Notes: generated by a model from the letters alone, not told the origin. Counted from the first letter of the stretch, positions 26,675 to 35,372 are shown. The stretch: DNA of 64,000 nt from Roseiarcus sp963807735 (GCA_963807735.1 CAWEDI010000035.1:124001-188000), one strand, 5' to 3'. Program-made: numbers and translations.

Positions 26675-27247
26675 ATGAAGATCGAGATCACTCCGGCCGT
26701 CGTCGTTCCCGATGTTTCGCCGCTTATTCACCTCGCGGCGGCGGGCGCCCTTACTCTTTTGCATGAGTTCGGCCGCGTTATCGTCATGGACGTGGTGGCG
26801 TTCGAGGCGAGCGCCGACATTGAAAAGCCCTGGGCGCGCGAGGTCGCCGCCTGGATTCAGCGGGATGCACCGAAGGGCGCACCGCCGGTCGAGGTCGCCC
26901 CTACGGAGATTGGCGAGGCCTATCGTTTGGCGCGGCAAGCAAATCCTCGATTTCGATTGCGAAACGCCGGCGAGAATGCGATTCGTGATTGGCTCCTCGA
27001 GATGTTGCCAGTAGTTGGCGGTCCGGCTTTGGTGGTCTATGAAGACCAGAAAGTGCCGAAGCTGATCCAGCGGGAACGCATGGATGAATTGGTTGTCATG
27101 GCGACGACCCGGGCGCTGCTTAATTTCGCTGAGGAGCGCGGGCTCATCAACTCCGCGGAGGACACATGGCACGCCATCGCCCGTCGAGCGCCAGGCGCGA
27201 ACCCCCGAGTGGGGGCGACCTTGTCGCGCCCGACGCGAACACGTTAG
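26675..27247 (+). CDS. PIN-like domain protein, probable toxin
   Basis: 190 residues. The start VVVPDVSPLIHLAAAGAL gives the first acidic residue and the GxLxLL helix of PIN-like nucleases; FGRVIVMDVVAFEA, the Glu in NAGENAIRDWL and the Asp in VVYEDQKVPKL supply the remaining acidic residues at the expected spacing. PIN toxins cleave RNA. The gene overlaps by 82 bases a small downstream gene that looks like its antitoxin. A C-terminal extension (about 160-190, rich in Arg and Pro) is an effect of that overlap. It starts 50 bases after the TetR gene. Confidence 0.7.
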   Translation: MKIEITPAVVVPDVSPLIHLAAAGALTLLHEFGRVIVMDVVAFEASADIEKPWAREVAAWIQRDAPKGAPPVEVAPTEIGEAYRLARQANPRFRLRNAGENAIRDWLLEMLPVVGGPALVVYEDQKVPKLIQRERMDELVVMATTRALLNFAEERGLINSAEDTWHAIARRAPGANPRVGATLSRPTRTR

Positions 27248-27447
27248 CTGTTCTGCGTCGCTATTCGGCAGGCGAAATCTCGGCGCGTGAGGCGGCGAAA
27301 GCGGTTGGTCCCGCGGCGAGCGAGCACGACGTTTTCGCCGGGTTGATCGCGGCTAAATTGCCATTGCCCTCGCCGCCGCCGGATCAGCTGGCGCGTGAGG
27401 TAGAGGCGCTACGAAGGCTTTACGGTCCCCAAACGTCAGGCCGGTAG
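27166..27447 (+). CDS. Small probable antitoxin partner of the PIN protein
   Basis: 93 residues. The ATG at 27166 has GGAGGA five bases upstream. A short helical region SAGEISAREAAKAVGP and HDVFAGLIAAKLPLPSPP is the recognisable part, similar to short antitoxins that follow PIN genes; the N-terminal 25 residues overlap the toxin frame and are low in complexity. Toxin-first order is the reverse of most type II modules, which implies translational coupling or a second start. The stop lies 10 bases before the convergent uup stop. Confidence 0.65.
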   Translation: MARHRPSSARREPPSGGDLVAPDANTLAVLRRYSAGEISAREAAKAVGPAASEHDVFAGLIAAKLPLPSPPPDQLAREVEALRRLYGPQTSGR

Positions 27448-27456
27448 AGCAGCCCC

Positions 27457-29238
27457 TCACCGCCCCGCCTCCAATTCCTCGCGCAGCATTTCCAGCCGCA
27501 TCCATTCCTCCTCGGCCGCCTCCATCTCGGCCTTCGCCGCCGCGTATTGTGCGCTGAGCGCCTGAACGCGGTCGGGCGCGGCCCCGCCGAGGCTCGTTTC
27601 GATCGCGGCCAGCCGTTCGCGGAAACCTTCGATCTGGCCGGGCAGGGCGTCGAGCGCGCGCTGGTCCTTGAACGTCAGCTTTCGCCGCGCCGCCGGCGCT
27701 CGCTCGGGCTTCGGCCCGGCCTGCGCCTTCGCGGCCGCCGCCGCGGCGACGATGCCCACGCCGCGCTGGCGGGCCATGTCGGAATAGCCGCCGGCGTATT
27801 CGGTCCAGGTCCCGTCGCCCTCGGCGAACAGGATCGAGGTGGCGATGCGGTCGAGGAAATCGCGGTCGTGGCTGACGACCAGGATCGTGCCGGGGTAGGT
27901 CGCCAGCATCTCCTGCAACACGTCGAGCGTCTCGATGTCGAGATCGTTGGTCGGCTCGTCGAGCGCCAGCAGGTTCGAGGGCGCGGCGAAGGCGCGGGCG
28001 AGCATCAGCCGGCCGCGCTCGCCGCCCGACAGCTTGCCGATCGGCGTGCGCGCCTGCTCCGGCTGAAACAGGAAATCCTTCATGTAGCCCATCACGTGCC
28101 GGCGCTCGCCGCCGATCTCGATGTAATCGCTGCCGCCGCCGGTTAGCGCGTCGACCACCGTCGTCGTCGGCGGCAGTTCGGCGCGGAACTGGTCGAGCGT
28201 TACGCTGGCGAGCCGCGAGCCGAACGCGATCTCGCCGGTGTCAGCGGCGAGCTCGCCCGTGAACATCCGCAGCAGCGTTGTCTTGCCGACGCCGTTCGGC
28301 CCAACGAGGGCGAGCCGGTCGCCGCGCAGCAGCCGGAACGACAGGTTCTTCACCAGCGTCCGGCCGCCGAGCGCCTTGCTCGCCTTGGTCAGCTCGACGA
28401 CCATTGCCCCCGATGGTTTCGAATCCTGCGCGCTCATCGTCACGTTGGCCGGCGCGGTGCGGGCGGTCTTCAACTCCGCGCGGAGGCCGGCGAGCTCGTC
28501 GACCCGGCGGACGTTGCGCTTGCGCCGCGCCGTCACGCCGTAGCGCATCCAGTGCTCCTCGGCGACGATCTTGCGGCCGAGCTTGTGCCGTTCGATCTCC
28601 TCGGCTTCGAGCACCTGGTCGCGCCAGGCTTCAAAGGCGGAGAAGCCGCGATCGAGCTGGCGGGTGAGGCCGCGGTCGAGCCACACGGTGGAGGTGGTGA
28701 GGTTGGTCAGCAACCGCCGGTCGTGGCTGATGAGCACGAAGGCGGCGCGGGACTCGATCAGTCGCCGCTCCAGCCATTCGATAGCGACGATGTCGAGATG
28801 GTTGGTCGGCTCATCGAGCAGCAGCAGTTCGGGGTCGGTCGCGAGCGCCTTGGCGATCGCCGCGCGGCGCGCCTCGCCGCCGGAGAAGCGGCTCGGATCG
28901 GCGCTCCCGTCGAGCCCCGCTTCTTCGAGCAGCGCGCGGGCGCGATAGACCTCGGTCTCGTCGAGGCCGGCGGCGACGAAATCGAGCGCGGTGGCGAAGC
29001 CAGCGAAGTCGGGCGCCTGTTCGAGATAGGCGAGCCCGAGGCCCGGCTGCACGAAGCGCTCGCCGGAATCGGGCGCGATCTCGCCGGCGGCGATGCGCAG
29101 TAGTGTCGATTTGCCCGAGCCGTTGCGCCCGACCAGCGCGATGCGGTCGCCGGGCGAGATCGACAGTTCGGCGCCTGCCAGCAGCGGCGTCACGCCGAGC
29201 GTCAGGTTGATGTCACGCAGTTGCAGCCGGGGGGGCAT
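27457..29238 (-). CDS. uup: ABC-F family ATPase, Uup type
   Basis: 593 residues with two ATPase domains and no membrane segments. Walker A motifs GRNGSGKST (about 36-44) and GPNGVGKTT (about 315-323); signatures FSGGEARR and LSGGERGR; Walker B LLLLDEPTNHLD and LLALDEPTNDLD. The segment HVMGYMKDFLFQPEQARTPI and a C-terminal coiled coil (about 520-593) are typical of Uup, which acts on ribosomes or branched DNA structures and limits precise excision of transposons. It is a single gene, converging with the antitoxin gene. Confidence 0.92.
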   Translation of the reverse strand: MPPRLQLRDINLTLGVTPLLAGAELSISPGDRIALVGRNGSGKSTLLRIAAGEIAPDSGERFVQPGLGLAYLEQAPDFAGFATALDFVAAGLDETEVYRARALLEEAGLDGSADPSRFSGGEARRAAIAKALATDPELLLLDEPTNHLDIVAIEWLERRLIESRAAFVLISHDRRLLTNLTTSTVWLDRGLTRQLDRGFSAFEAWRDQVLEAEEIERHKLGRKIVAEEHWMRYGVTARRKRNVRRVDELAGLRAELKTARTAPANVTMSAQDSKPSGAMVVELTKASKALGGRTLVKNLSFRLLRGDRLALVGPNGVGKTTLLRMFTGELAADTGEIAFGSRLASVTLDQFRAELPPTTTVVDALTGGGSDYIEIGGERRHVMGYMKDFLFQPEQARTPIGKLSGGERGRLMLARAFAAPSNLLALDEPTNDLDIETLDVLQEMLATYPGTILVVSHDRDFLDRIATSILFAEGDGTWTEYAGGYSDMARQRGVGIVAAAAAAKAQAGPKPERAPAARRKLTFKDQRALDALPGQIEGFRERLAAIETSLGGAAPDRVQALSAQYAAAKAEMEAAEEEWMRLEMLREELEAGR

Positions 29239-29326
29239 GTCTCGCTCTTCGCCGCCAGTTCAGAGCGCTCGTTTAAGTGCGAATGGCGGCGCGGGGAAGC
29301 GATACTCTTGTCCCGAAATGGGACAG

Positions 29327-29737
29327 TCACCAGGCGACGAACTCCTCGCGGCCTCCGAACGCGGCGGGAAAGCCTTTGTAGTGCGGCAGCGCGTCGACGA
29401 CCGGCAGCACGGCGTAGTCGCATTGCACGTGGAATTGCGGCTTGAACGCGCCGCGCGGCAGTAGGTTAAAGCTCACGCTGCGCATCCCGACGTTGGCAAG
29501 CTCGGCGAACAGGAAGGTCCCGCACTCGGCGCAGCGCAGGCGCGGCGTCGCCCGGACCACCATCGGCGCCGGTTCGCCCTGAACGACCTGCACGGAGGCC
29601 GCGGGGTAGATCGCCGCCCCGACATAGGCGGCGCCATGCGCGGACTGGCAATCGTCGCAATGGCAGTAGAGTTGCACGGCGGGTTCGCCGTCGATGCGCA
29701 GTCGCACTTCGCCGCAGCGGCATTGGGCTTCAAACAT
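29327..29737 (-). CDS. GFA family (glutathione-dependent formaldehyde-activating enzyme-like) protein
   Basis: 136 residues from the ATG at 29737, preceded by AGGAG. Zinc ligands are visible as CRCGEVR, CHCDDCQ and CAECGT, the standard GFA pattern. Members include Gfa and CENP-V-like proteins; true formaldehyde chemistry is not established for most of them. It is monocistronic, lying between uup and the divergent glmS, with a 17-base palindrome 42 bases upstream of its start. Confidence 0.88.
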   Translation of the reverse strand: MFEAQCRCGEVRLRIDGEPAVQLYCHCDDCQSAHGAAYVGAAIYPAASVQVVQGEPAPMVVRATPRLRCAECGTFLFAELANVGMRSVSFNLLPRGAFKPQFHVQCDYAVLPVVDALPHYKGFPAAFGGREEFVAW

Positions 29738-29778
29738 GTCCGGCTCCTGGGTTGCCGGGTCATGTCTACCCGGGCGTA

Positions 29779-29795
29779 CTGACAAATTCTGTCAG
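29779..29795 (-). promoter_or_regulatory. 17-base palindrome, candidate operator for the GFA gene
   Basis: CTGACA (29779-29784), five spacer bases, TGTCAG (29790-29795): perfect 6-base arms. It is 42 bases upstream of the GFA start on the minus strand and about 160 bases upstream of glmS. The position near a promoter suggests a dimeric repressor or activator site; no cognate regulator is evident. Confidence 0.4.
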
Positions 29796-29957
29796 CAGAC
29801 GTCTCGCCCGGAAGCGAGCTTTGCGTAAAATGCGCCGCGACCCCGCCACGCCCGCGCCAAAATAGGCAAGGCATTAACCGTTCCCCGAGTTGAATCTGGC
29901 GTCCCGCCGGCGCCGGCCCGAGGTTTGCTGCGCGATACGCAGGAAGAGGTTGAGCAT

Positions 29958-31781
29958 ATGTGCGGCATCGTTGGGATTCTGGGCAAAGGCGCCGCGGCGC
30001 CGCGGATGGTCGAAGCGCTGAAGCGGCTGGAGTATCGCGGTTACGATTCCGCCGGTCTGGCGACGCTGGAATACGGCGAACTCCGTCGCGTACGGGCGGA
30101 AGGCAAGCTGCGCAACCTGGAGGCCAAGCTGGCCGACCGGGAGCTCGGCGGGTCGATCGGCATCGGCCACACTCGCTGGGCGACGCACGGCAAGCCGACC
30201 GAAAACAACGCCCATCCCCACGCCAGCGACCGGCTGGCGGTGGTTCACAACGGGATCATCGAGAACTTCCGCACGCTTCGCGAGGAGCTGCTCGCCAAGG
30301 GCTACCGCTTCGCCACCGAGACAGACAGCGAGATCGCCGCCTTCCTCGTCACCGACGAGATCGAGTCCGGCAAGAGCCCGTCCGAGGCGGTTTTCGCGGC
30401 GCTCGGCCGCATGCGCGGCGCCTTCGCCCTGGTATTCCTGTTCCGCGGCGAGGACAACCTTCTTATTGGCGCCCGTCAGGGCGCGCCGCTGGCGGTCGGG
30501 CAGGGCGACGGCGAGATGTTTCTAGGGTCCGACGCGCTAGCGCTTGCCCCGTTCACCGACCGCATCGCCTATCTCGAAGAGGGCGACTGGGTGATCGCCA
30601 CCCGCACCAGCGCCGAGTTCCGCGACCGTGACAACAACGTCGTCCAGCGCCGGTTCAACAAGACGCCGGTCCACGGATTGCTCGCCGAGAAGGGCAACTA
30701 TCGCCACTTCATGGCGAAAGAGATCCACGAACAGCCCGAGGTGATCGGCCACACCGTCGCCCACTACGTCGACATGGGCGCGCAGCGGCTGCGGCCGTTC
30801 GACTGGCCGGTCGATCCCAGGACCCTGACGCGGCTTTCCATCGTCGCCTGCGGCACCGCCTATATGGCCGGCCTCGTCGGCAAATACTGGATCGAGCGGT
30901 TCGCCAAGCTGCCCGTCGAGGTCGACGTCGCCAGCGAATATCGCTACCGCGAGCCGCCCGTCGACAAGGGCGGGCTGACGATCTTCGTCTCGCAATCCGG
31001 CGAGACGGCCGACACGCTCGCCTCGCTGCGATACGCCAAAGAGCATGGCGCGCGCACGGTCGCCGTCGTCAATGTGGCGACCTCGAGCATCGCCCGGCTC
31101 GCCGACACCGTCGCGCCGACGCTCGCCGGCCCGGAGATCGGCGTCGCTTCGACGAAAGCTTTCACCTGCCAGCTCGTCGCGATGGCCTCGCTCGCCCTGG
31201 CGCTCGGTCGCGCCCGCGGGACGCTCACGGAGGAGGAGGAGACGGCGCGGGTCGCCGAACTCGTCGCCGCGCCCGGCCTCGTCGCCGAAGCGCTCAAGCT
31301 GGAGCCGGCAATCGAAAAGATCGCCCGCGTGCTCTCGCAGGCGCGCGACGTGCTCTATCTTGGTCGCGGCACCGCCTACCCGCTGGCGCTCGAAGGCGCG
31401 CTGAAACTAAAGGAGCTTTCCTACATCCACGCCGAGGGTTACGCCGCCGGCGAGCTGAAGCACGGGCCGATCGCGCTGATCGACAGCGCCATGCCGGTGA
31501 TCGTGCTCGGGCCGCGCGATCCGGTGTTCGAGAAGACGATCTCGAACATGCAGGAAGTCGCCGCGCGCGGCGGGCGGATCGTGCTGATCGGCGACGCCCA
31601 CGCGGCCGAGGAAGCGGCGGTGGCGATCGAGAGCTTCCTGCCGATGCCGGATGTCGCGCCGACGTTCGCGCCCATTGTCTACGCAGTCCCTGTACAAATG
31701 TTGGCCTATCATACCGCCGTCATCATGGGTAAAGATGCCGACCAGCCGCGCAATCTGGCGAAATCCGTGACCGTCGAATAA
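29958..31781 (+). CDS. glmS: Glutamine--fructose-6-phosphate aminotransferase (isomerizing)
   Basis: 607 residues. It makes glucosamine-6-phosphate for peptidoglycan and lipid A. The ATG at 29958 gives MCGIVGILGK, with Cys2 as the glutaminase nucleophile exposed after Met removal; AGGAAGAGG precedes it. The glutaminase domain is about 1-220 (HTRWATHG, DSEI), then two SIS domains (about 290-430 and 460-600; VSQSGETADT, STKAF, AYAAGELKHGPIALI) and the C-terminal KSVTVE. It leads a same-strand run with DUF502, carbonic anhydrase and DUF155 genes. No riboswitch-ribozyme was noticed upstream, as expected outside Firmicutes. Confidence 0.98.
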   Translation: MCGIVGILGKGAAAPRMVEALKRLEYRGYDSAGLATLEYGELRRVRAEGKLRNLEAKLADRELGGSIGIGHTRWATHGKPTENNAHPHASDRLAVVHNGIIENFRTLREELLAKGYRFATETDSEIAAFLVTDEIESGKSPSEAVFAALGRMRGAFALVFLFRGEDNLLIGARQGAPLAVGQGDGEMFLGSDALALAPFTDRIAYLEEGDWVIATRTSAEFRDRDNNVVQRRFNKTPVHGLLAEKGNYRHFMAKEIHEQPEVIGHTVAHYVDMGAQRLRPFDWPVDPRTLTRLSIVACGTAYMAGLVGKYWIERFAKLPVEVDVASEYRYREPPVDKGGLTIFVSQSGETADTLASLRYAKEHGARTVAVVNVATSSIARLADTVAPTLAGPEIGVASTKAFTCQLVAMASLALALGRARGTLTEEEETARVAELVAAPGLVAEALKLEPAIEKIARVLSQARDVLYLGRGTAYPLALEGALKLKELSYIHAEGYAAGELKHGPIALIDSAMPVIVLGPRDPVFEKTISNMQEVAARGGRIVLIGDAHAAEEAAVAIESFLPMPDVAPTFAPIVYAVPVQMLAYHTAVIMGKDADQPRNLAKSVTVE

Positions 31782-31817
31782 GCCTGCGGCGACGCCCGCC
31801 GCGGCGAGGCCCTTGAG

Positions 31818-32531
31818 ATGTCGTTGGAACCCCCAAGGCTCCCCCTGCCGCACCGCTCGCTGGCGCAGCGGCTTCGGTCCTGGTTCTTCACCGGGCTCGT
31901 CGTGTTCGGGCCGCTGGGGCTCACCGTCTATTTCGCCTGGTGGCTGGTCTCGCTGATCGACAATTGGGTGAAGCCGCTCGCGCCCGCGCAGCTTTGGCCC
32001 GACACGTATCTGCCGGTGCATGTCCCCGGCTTCGGCGTCATCATCGCGCTGGTCGGCATCACGCTGCTCGGCTTCCTGGCCGCCAACATCGCCGGACGCA
32101 GTCTCGTCAGCTTCGGCGAGGCGATGCTCGACCGCACGCCGGTGCTGCGCAGCGTCTACAAAAGCCTCAAGCAGATCTTCGAGACGATCTTCCGCGAGGG
32201 CGGTACGCAATTCCGCAAGGTCGGCCTCGTCGAATATCCGCAGAAGGGGCAGTGGTCGATCGTGTTCATTTCCTCCTCGCCGCCGCCCGAAATCCAGGAC
32301 GCGCTCGGGGCGGAGCCGATGATCTCGGTGTTTCTGCCGTGCACGCCGAACCCGACCACCGGGTTTTATTTCTACGTGCCGGTCAAGGACGTCGTCGAAC
32401 TCGCGATCACGCCGAACGAGGCCGCGCAACTCGTCATGTCGGCCGGACTGATCCAGCCGACGCGCACGGCGACGCTGAAAGCGCTCGCCGAGGCGGCGCG
32501 CATCAGGCCGGATCCGGTCCGCGTCGACTGA
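31818..32531 (+). CDS. DUF502 family membrane protein
   Basis: 237 residues. Two transmembrane helices (about 22-46, FFTGLVVFGPLGLTVYFAWWLV; and 70-92, FGVIIALVGITLLGFLAANI) are followed by a soluble part with TPVLRSVYKSLKQIFETIF, FLPCTPNPTTGFYFYVP and EAAQLVMSAG, the DUF502 pattern. These proteins are widespread in Gram-negatives and plants (COV1/LCV) without a settled function. It begins 36 bases after glmS and ends 19 bases before the carbonic anhydrase gene, so cotranscription is likely. Confidence 0.9.
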   Translation: MSLEPPRLPLPHRSLAQRLRSWFFTGLVVFGPLGLTVYFAWWLVSLIDNWVKPLAPAQLWPDTYLPVHVPGFGVIIALVGITLLGFLAANIAGRSLVSFGEAMLDRTPVLRSVYKSLKQIFETIFREGGTQFRKVGLVEYPQKGQWSIVFISSSPPPEIQDALGAEPMISVFLPCTPNPTTGFYFYVPVKDVVELAITPNEAAQLVMSAGLIQPTRTATLKALAEAARIRPDPVRVD

Positions 32532-32550
32532 AAGCAAACCAGGGCCGAGC

Positions 32551-33156
32551 ATGGACGAACTGATCGAAGGCTATCGGAAGTTTCGCGCCGAGGTTTGGCC
32601 AGCCGAACACGCGCGCTACGAAGCGCTCGCCCATTGGGGGCAGAGCCCCGAGACCATGATTATCGCCTGCTCGGATTCCCGTGCCGATCCGCAGACGATC
32701 TTCGGCGCGGTGCCGGGCGAACTGTTCGTGCTCCGCAACGTGGCGGCGATCGCGCCGCCCTATGAGCCCGATTCGCCCGGCTATCACGGCGCCAGCGCGG
32801 CGATCGAATTCGGCGTGCGGGTGCTGAAAGTGTCGCGGCTCGTGGTGATGGGGCACGCGCAATGCGGCGGCGTGCGCGCGATGATCTACGGCGCGCCGCC
32901 GCAGGCGCGCGATTTCGTCGCTTCGTGGGTGGAGATCGGCAAGCCGGCGCTGGCGGCCTACAACGGCGAGGGCGCGCCGCCGCTCGCCGAAATCGAGGCG
33001 GCCGTGGTGCGGCTCTCGATGGCGAACTTGATGACCTTCCCCTGGATCGCCGATGCGGTCGCGGCGGGACGGTTGTCGCTTCAGGGCTTCATGTTCGATA
33101 TACACACCGGCGTACTGAGCCGGGTGACGGCCGAGGGAGTCGAACCGGTCAAGTGA
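32551..33156 (+). CDS. Beta-class carbonic anhydrase
   Basis: 201 residues. It interconverts CO2 and bicarbonate. The zinc ligands are Cys40 and Asp42 in ACSDSRADP, with Arg44, and His/Cys in the GHAQCGG motif (about 101-104). The loop LFVLRNVAAIAPP and the C-terminal FDIHTGVL agree with the plant/SulP-associated beta subfamily. The start at 32551 begins MDELIEGYRKFR. It is located between DUF502 and DUF155 genes in a glmS-led run; a 15-base gap separates it from the next gene. Confidence 0.95.
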   Translation: MDELIEGYRKFRAEVWPAEHARYEALAHWGQSPETMIIACSDSRADPQTIFGAVPGELFVLRNVAAIAPPYEPDSPGYHGASAAIEFGVRVLKVSRLVVMGHAQCGGVRAMIYGAPPQARDFVASWVEIGKPALAAYNGEGAPPLAEIEAAVVRLSMANLMTFPWIADAVAAGRLSLQGFMFDIHTGVLSRVTAEGVEPVK

Positions 33157-33171
33157 CCGTTCTAGGCCGTA

Positions 33172-33981
33172 ATGAACGAAAGCGTAAGCCAACCGTTGCG
33201 CGTGACGGCGCGGGCGCTGCTGGTCGGCGATCGCATCGACACGTCGGGACTTGAGCGGCCCGACACGCTGTCGCAGGCTCCGCTCGCGTTTCGCGCCGGC
33301 GCGGGCGGCATGGTCGCGCTGTTTCGTTTCGGCGTCGCGGTAATGGTCGGCCTCTCGCCGCTGGAGGAGGAGGACCTGCTGATGCAACTGCGCGCTCGCA
33401 TCGCCGGAGCCCGCACGCGCGGCGACGACGAGACGGCGGTGCTGGCGATCACGCCCGACGGCGACGAACCGGTTGAGGCCGGCGGCCCGATCCACATCCG
33501 CAGCCTGTCGCCGGAGCGCTTTCTCGTTGTCGCCGACGCGCTGGCGAAATCGGTGGCTCTGGGGCGCGACGAGCGCGAGGTTAACCGGGTGTTCGACGTC
33601 ATCGAACCGTTCGCGATGCAACTGGCGGAGCGCGGCCGGCCGCCGTTCAGCCGGCCCGCCATGCTGCGGCTGATCGGCCAGGCGCTGCTGGCGCAGCACC
33701 GGGTTTCCGGCCGCGTCGCGGTCGAGGAGAAGCCCGACGTGCTGTGGGACCGCCCCGACCTGGAGCGGCTCTATGCGCGGCTGGAGGATGAGTACGAACT
33801 GAAGGAGCGCGCCGGCACGCTCAAACGCAAGCTCGAAGTCATCGTCGAGACCGCGCACGCCCTGACCGACATCATCGACGCCAACCGCGCCACGCGGCTC
33901 GAAGCGACGGTCGCCATCCTTATCGTCGCCGAGTTGTTGGTTTCCCTTGTTCAGATTGTGCTTGCCTGGAAAGGACGGTGA
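33172..33981 (+). CDS. RMD1/DUF155 family membrane-anchored protein
   Basis: 269 residues. DUF155 features: FRAGAGGMVALFRFGVAVMVGLSPLEEE in the first third, LGRDEREVNRVFDVIEPFA in the middle, and a predicted coiled coil (about 200-235, DELKERAGTLKRKLEVIVETAHALTD region) leading to a C-terminal transmembrane helix (about 246-266, TVAILIVAELLVSLVQIVLAW). The eukaryotic homologue Rmd1 is mitochondrial and is needed for mitochondrial translation support; the bacterial role is unknown. It is the last gene of the glmS-led run. Confidence 0.88.
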   Translation: MNESVSQPLRVTARALLVGDRIDTSGLERPDTLSQAPLAFRAGAGGMVALFRFGVAVMVGLSPLEEEDLLMQLRARIAGARTRGDDETAVLAITPDGDEPVEAGGPIHIRSLSPERFLVVADALAKSVALGRDEREVNRVFDVIEPFAMQLAERGRPPFSRPAMLRLIGQALLAQHRVSGRVAVEEKPDVLWDRPDLERLYARLEDEYELKERAGTLKRKLEVIVETAHALTDIIDANRATRLEATVAILIVAELLVSLVQIVLAWKGR

Positions 33982-34033
33982 AGCACGGGCGTCCACTGGC
34001 CATTCACAAAAATTTTGAATCCCGAGATTCTCT

Positions 34034-34063
34034 TTGCCTGTTTTATTGGCAGTGTGGTATTGT
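34034..34063 (+). promoter_or_regulatory. Possible promoter of the small gene at 34128
   Basis: TTGCCT (34034-34039) and TATTGT (34058-34063) with an 18-base spacer, in a locally AT-rich stretch 65 bases before the ATG at 34128. The match to consensus is only partial. Confidence 0.35.
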
Positions 34064-34127
34064 AGCAACAGAAAGCGATTCGTGGCGTCACCGGCGTCGG
34101 CGTTGCGACAGAAATGCGGGAGGCAAC

Positions 34128-34355
34128 ATGAGCCATCAAATTTGGCACGCCTTTTACTATGATCGGTCTGGCGTCACGGCCCCTTGCCGCAGCGAGGTGA
34201 TCGAAGCCGCCAGCGAGGAGGCGGCCGAGCGGGTCGCTCGCGCGCATCTCGGCGGCTGCGAGCGGGTGAGCCTCGAGGCGGCCCCGTGGATGCAGCGCAA
34301 GAGCCGTATCATCTTCGCCGTCGAGGGCGAGAGCCGGCAGCGCTACCTGCACTGA
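34128..34355 (+). CDS. Small conserved-looking cytoplasmic protein of unknown function
   Basis: 75 residues, ATG at 34128 with GGGAGG six bases before it. Sequence begins MSHQIWHAFYYDRSGVTAPC and contains a helix EVIEAASEEAAERVARAHLGG followed by a beta-rich end RIIFAVEGESRQRYLH. No signal or membrane segment. A good ribosome-binding site, an AT-rich upstream region and its own terminator (34376-34402) argue that it is a genuine, independently transcribed gene. Function unknown. Confidence 0.75.
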   Translation: MSHQIWHAFYYDRSGVTAPCRSEVIEAASEEAAERVARAHLGGCERVSLEAAPWMQRKSRIIFAVEGESRQRYLH

Positions 34356-34375
34356 GCGGTTTCGTCGCTGTCGTC

Positions 34376-34402
34376 AAAGCCGGGCGCTCGCCCGGCTTTT
34401 TT
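34376..34402 (+). terminator. Intrinsic terminator after the small gene
   Basis: Stem AAAGCCGGGC (34376-34385), loop GCTC, stem GCCCGGCTTT (34390-34399), ending in six T residues in total (34397-34402). It lies 21 bases beyond the stop at 34355 and isolates the aroE group downstream. Confidence 0.93.
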
Positions 34403-34538
34403 GTTGACCGCGCCCGCGCGTCCCCTTCACGCGATTGTTGCGCTAGGTCATCGCGCCGCCGCCCGCTTTCGTGAGTTTGCCCGTTGATCGCGATCTCCAA
34501 ACGCCGCATGGGAGTCGCCGTGGGGAGGTGACAGGCTG

Positions 34539-35360
34539 ATGGACGCTTACGCCGTGTTCGGCAATCCGATCGCGCATTCCAAATCGCCTCTAATTCATAC
34601 CGCTTTCGCGCGCGCCGCCGGTCAGGACATGACCTACGGCGCCGTTGAGCCGCCGCTCGGCGGGTTTGGCCCCGCGCTGAAGGCGTTTCGCGCCAACGGC
34701 GGCAAGGGCGTCAATGTTACGGCGCCGTTCAAGCTCGATGCCTTTGCCTGCGCCGACAGGCTCTCGGATCGGGCGCGCGCCGCCGGCGCGGTCAACGCGA
34801 TGAAATTCGAGGACGATCTTAAATTCGGCGAGAATTTCGACGGGGTCGGCCTGCTGCGCGACATCGAAGTCAATCTCGGCGTCGCGGTCGCCGGACGGCG
34901 GGTGCTGCTGCTCGGGGCGGGCGGCGCCGCCCGCGGCGCGGCGCCGGAGATTCTCGCACGGGGGCCGGCGCAGTTGACGATCGCCAATCGCGACGTCGGC
35001 AAGGCTCGGCGGCTGGCAGAGACGTTCGCGGCTCTCGGTCGCGTCGAAGCGTCGGACTACGCGGGACTGGCGTCGAAGCCGGCCTACGACATCGTGCTGA
35101 ACTCGACATCGGCGAGCTGGCGCGGCGAACTGCCGCCGGCGCCGGCCTCGTCGATCGCCGCCGGGGCTCTCGCCTGCGACCTGGTCTATGGCCGCGGGCT
35201 GACGCCGTTCCTGGCGATGTCCAGGGCGGCCGGCGCGGCGCAGCTCGCCGACGGCGTCGGGATGCTGGTCGAGCAGGCCGCGGAGGCCTTTGCATGGTGG
35301 CGCGGGATGCGGCCCGAGACCGCCGCCGTGATCGCCGAACTCACCATTCCCTTGATTTGA
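34539..35360 (+). CDS. aroE: Shikimate dehydrogenase (AroE family)
   Basis: 273 residues. It reduces 3-dehydroshikimate with NADPH. The substrate domain carries FGNPIAHSKSPLIH, the catalytic Lys in NVTAPFK (about residue 67) and the Asp in NFDGVG (about 102). The nucleotide domain has LLLGAGGAARGAAPEIL and the ANRDVGKARRLAE loop that selects NADPH. It is followed after 12 bases by a beta-hydroxyacid dehydrogenase-like gene and an SDR, not by the usual coaE/dnaQ neighbours, so it may be a second, catabolic shikimate/quinate dehydrogenase rather than the only aromatic-pathway enzyme. Confidence 0.88.
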   Translation: MDAYAVFGNPIAHSKSPLIHTAFARAAGQDMTYGAVEPPLGGFGPALKAFRANGGKGVNVTAPFKLDAFACADRLSDRARAAGAVNAMKFEDDLKFGENFDGVGLLRDIEVNLGVAVAGRRVLLLGAGGAARGAAPEILARGPAQLTIANRDVGKARRLAETFAALGRVEASDYAGLASKPAYDIVLNSTSASWRGELPPAPASSIAAGALACDLVYGRGLTPFLAMSRAAGAAQLADGVGMLVEQAAEAFAWWRGMRPETAAVIAELTIPLI

Positions 35361-35372
35361 CGGAGACGCGCC

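Noticed and set aside
29786..29957. glmS ribozyme or riboswitch before glmS
   Set aside because: No recognisable conserved core was seen; this element belongs to Firmicutes and relatives.
32503..34068. 521-codon minus-strand frame over the carbonic anhydrase and DUF155 genes
   Set aside because: Both plus-strand proteins have clear family motifs; the antisense frame has none.
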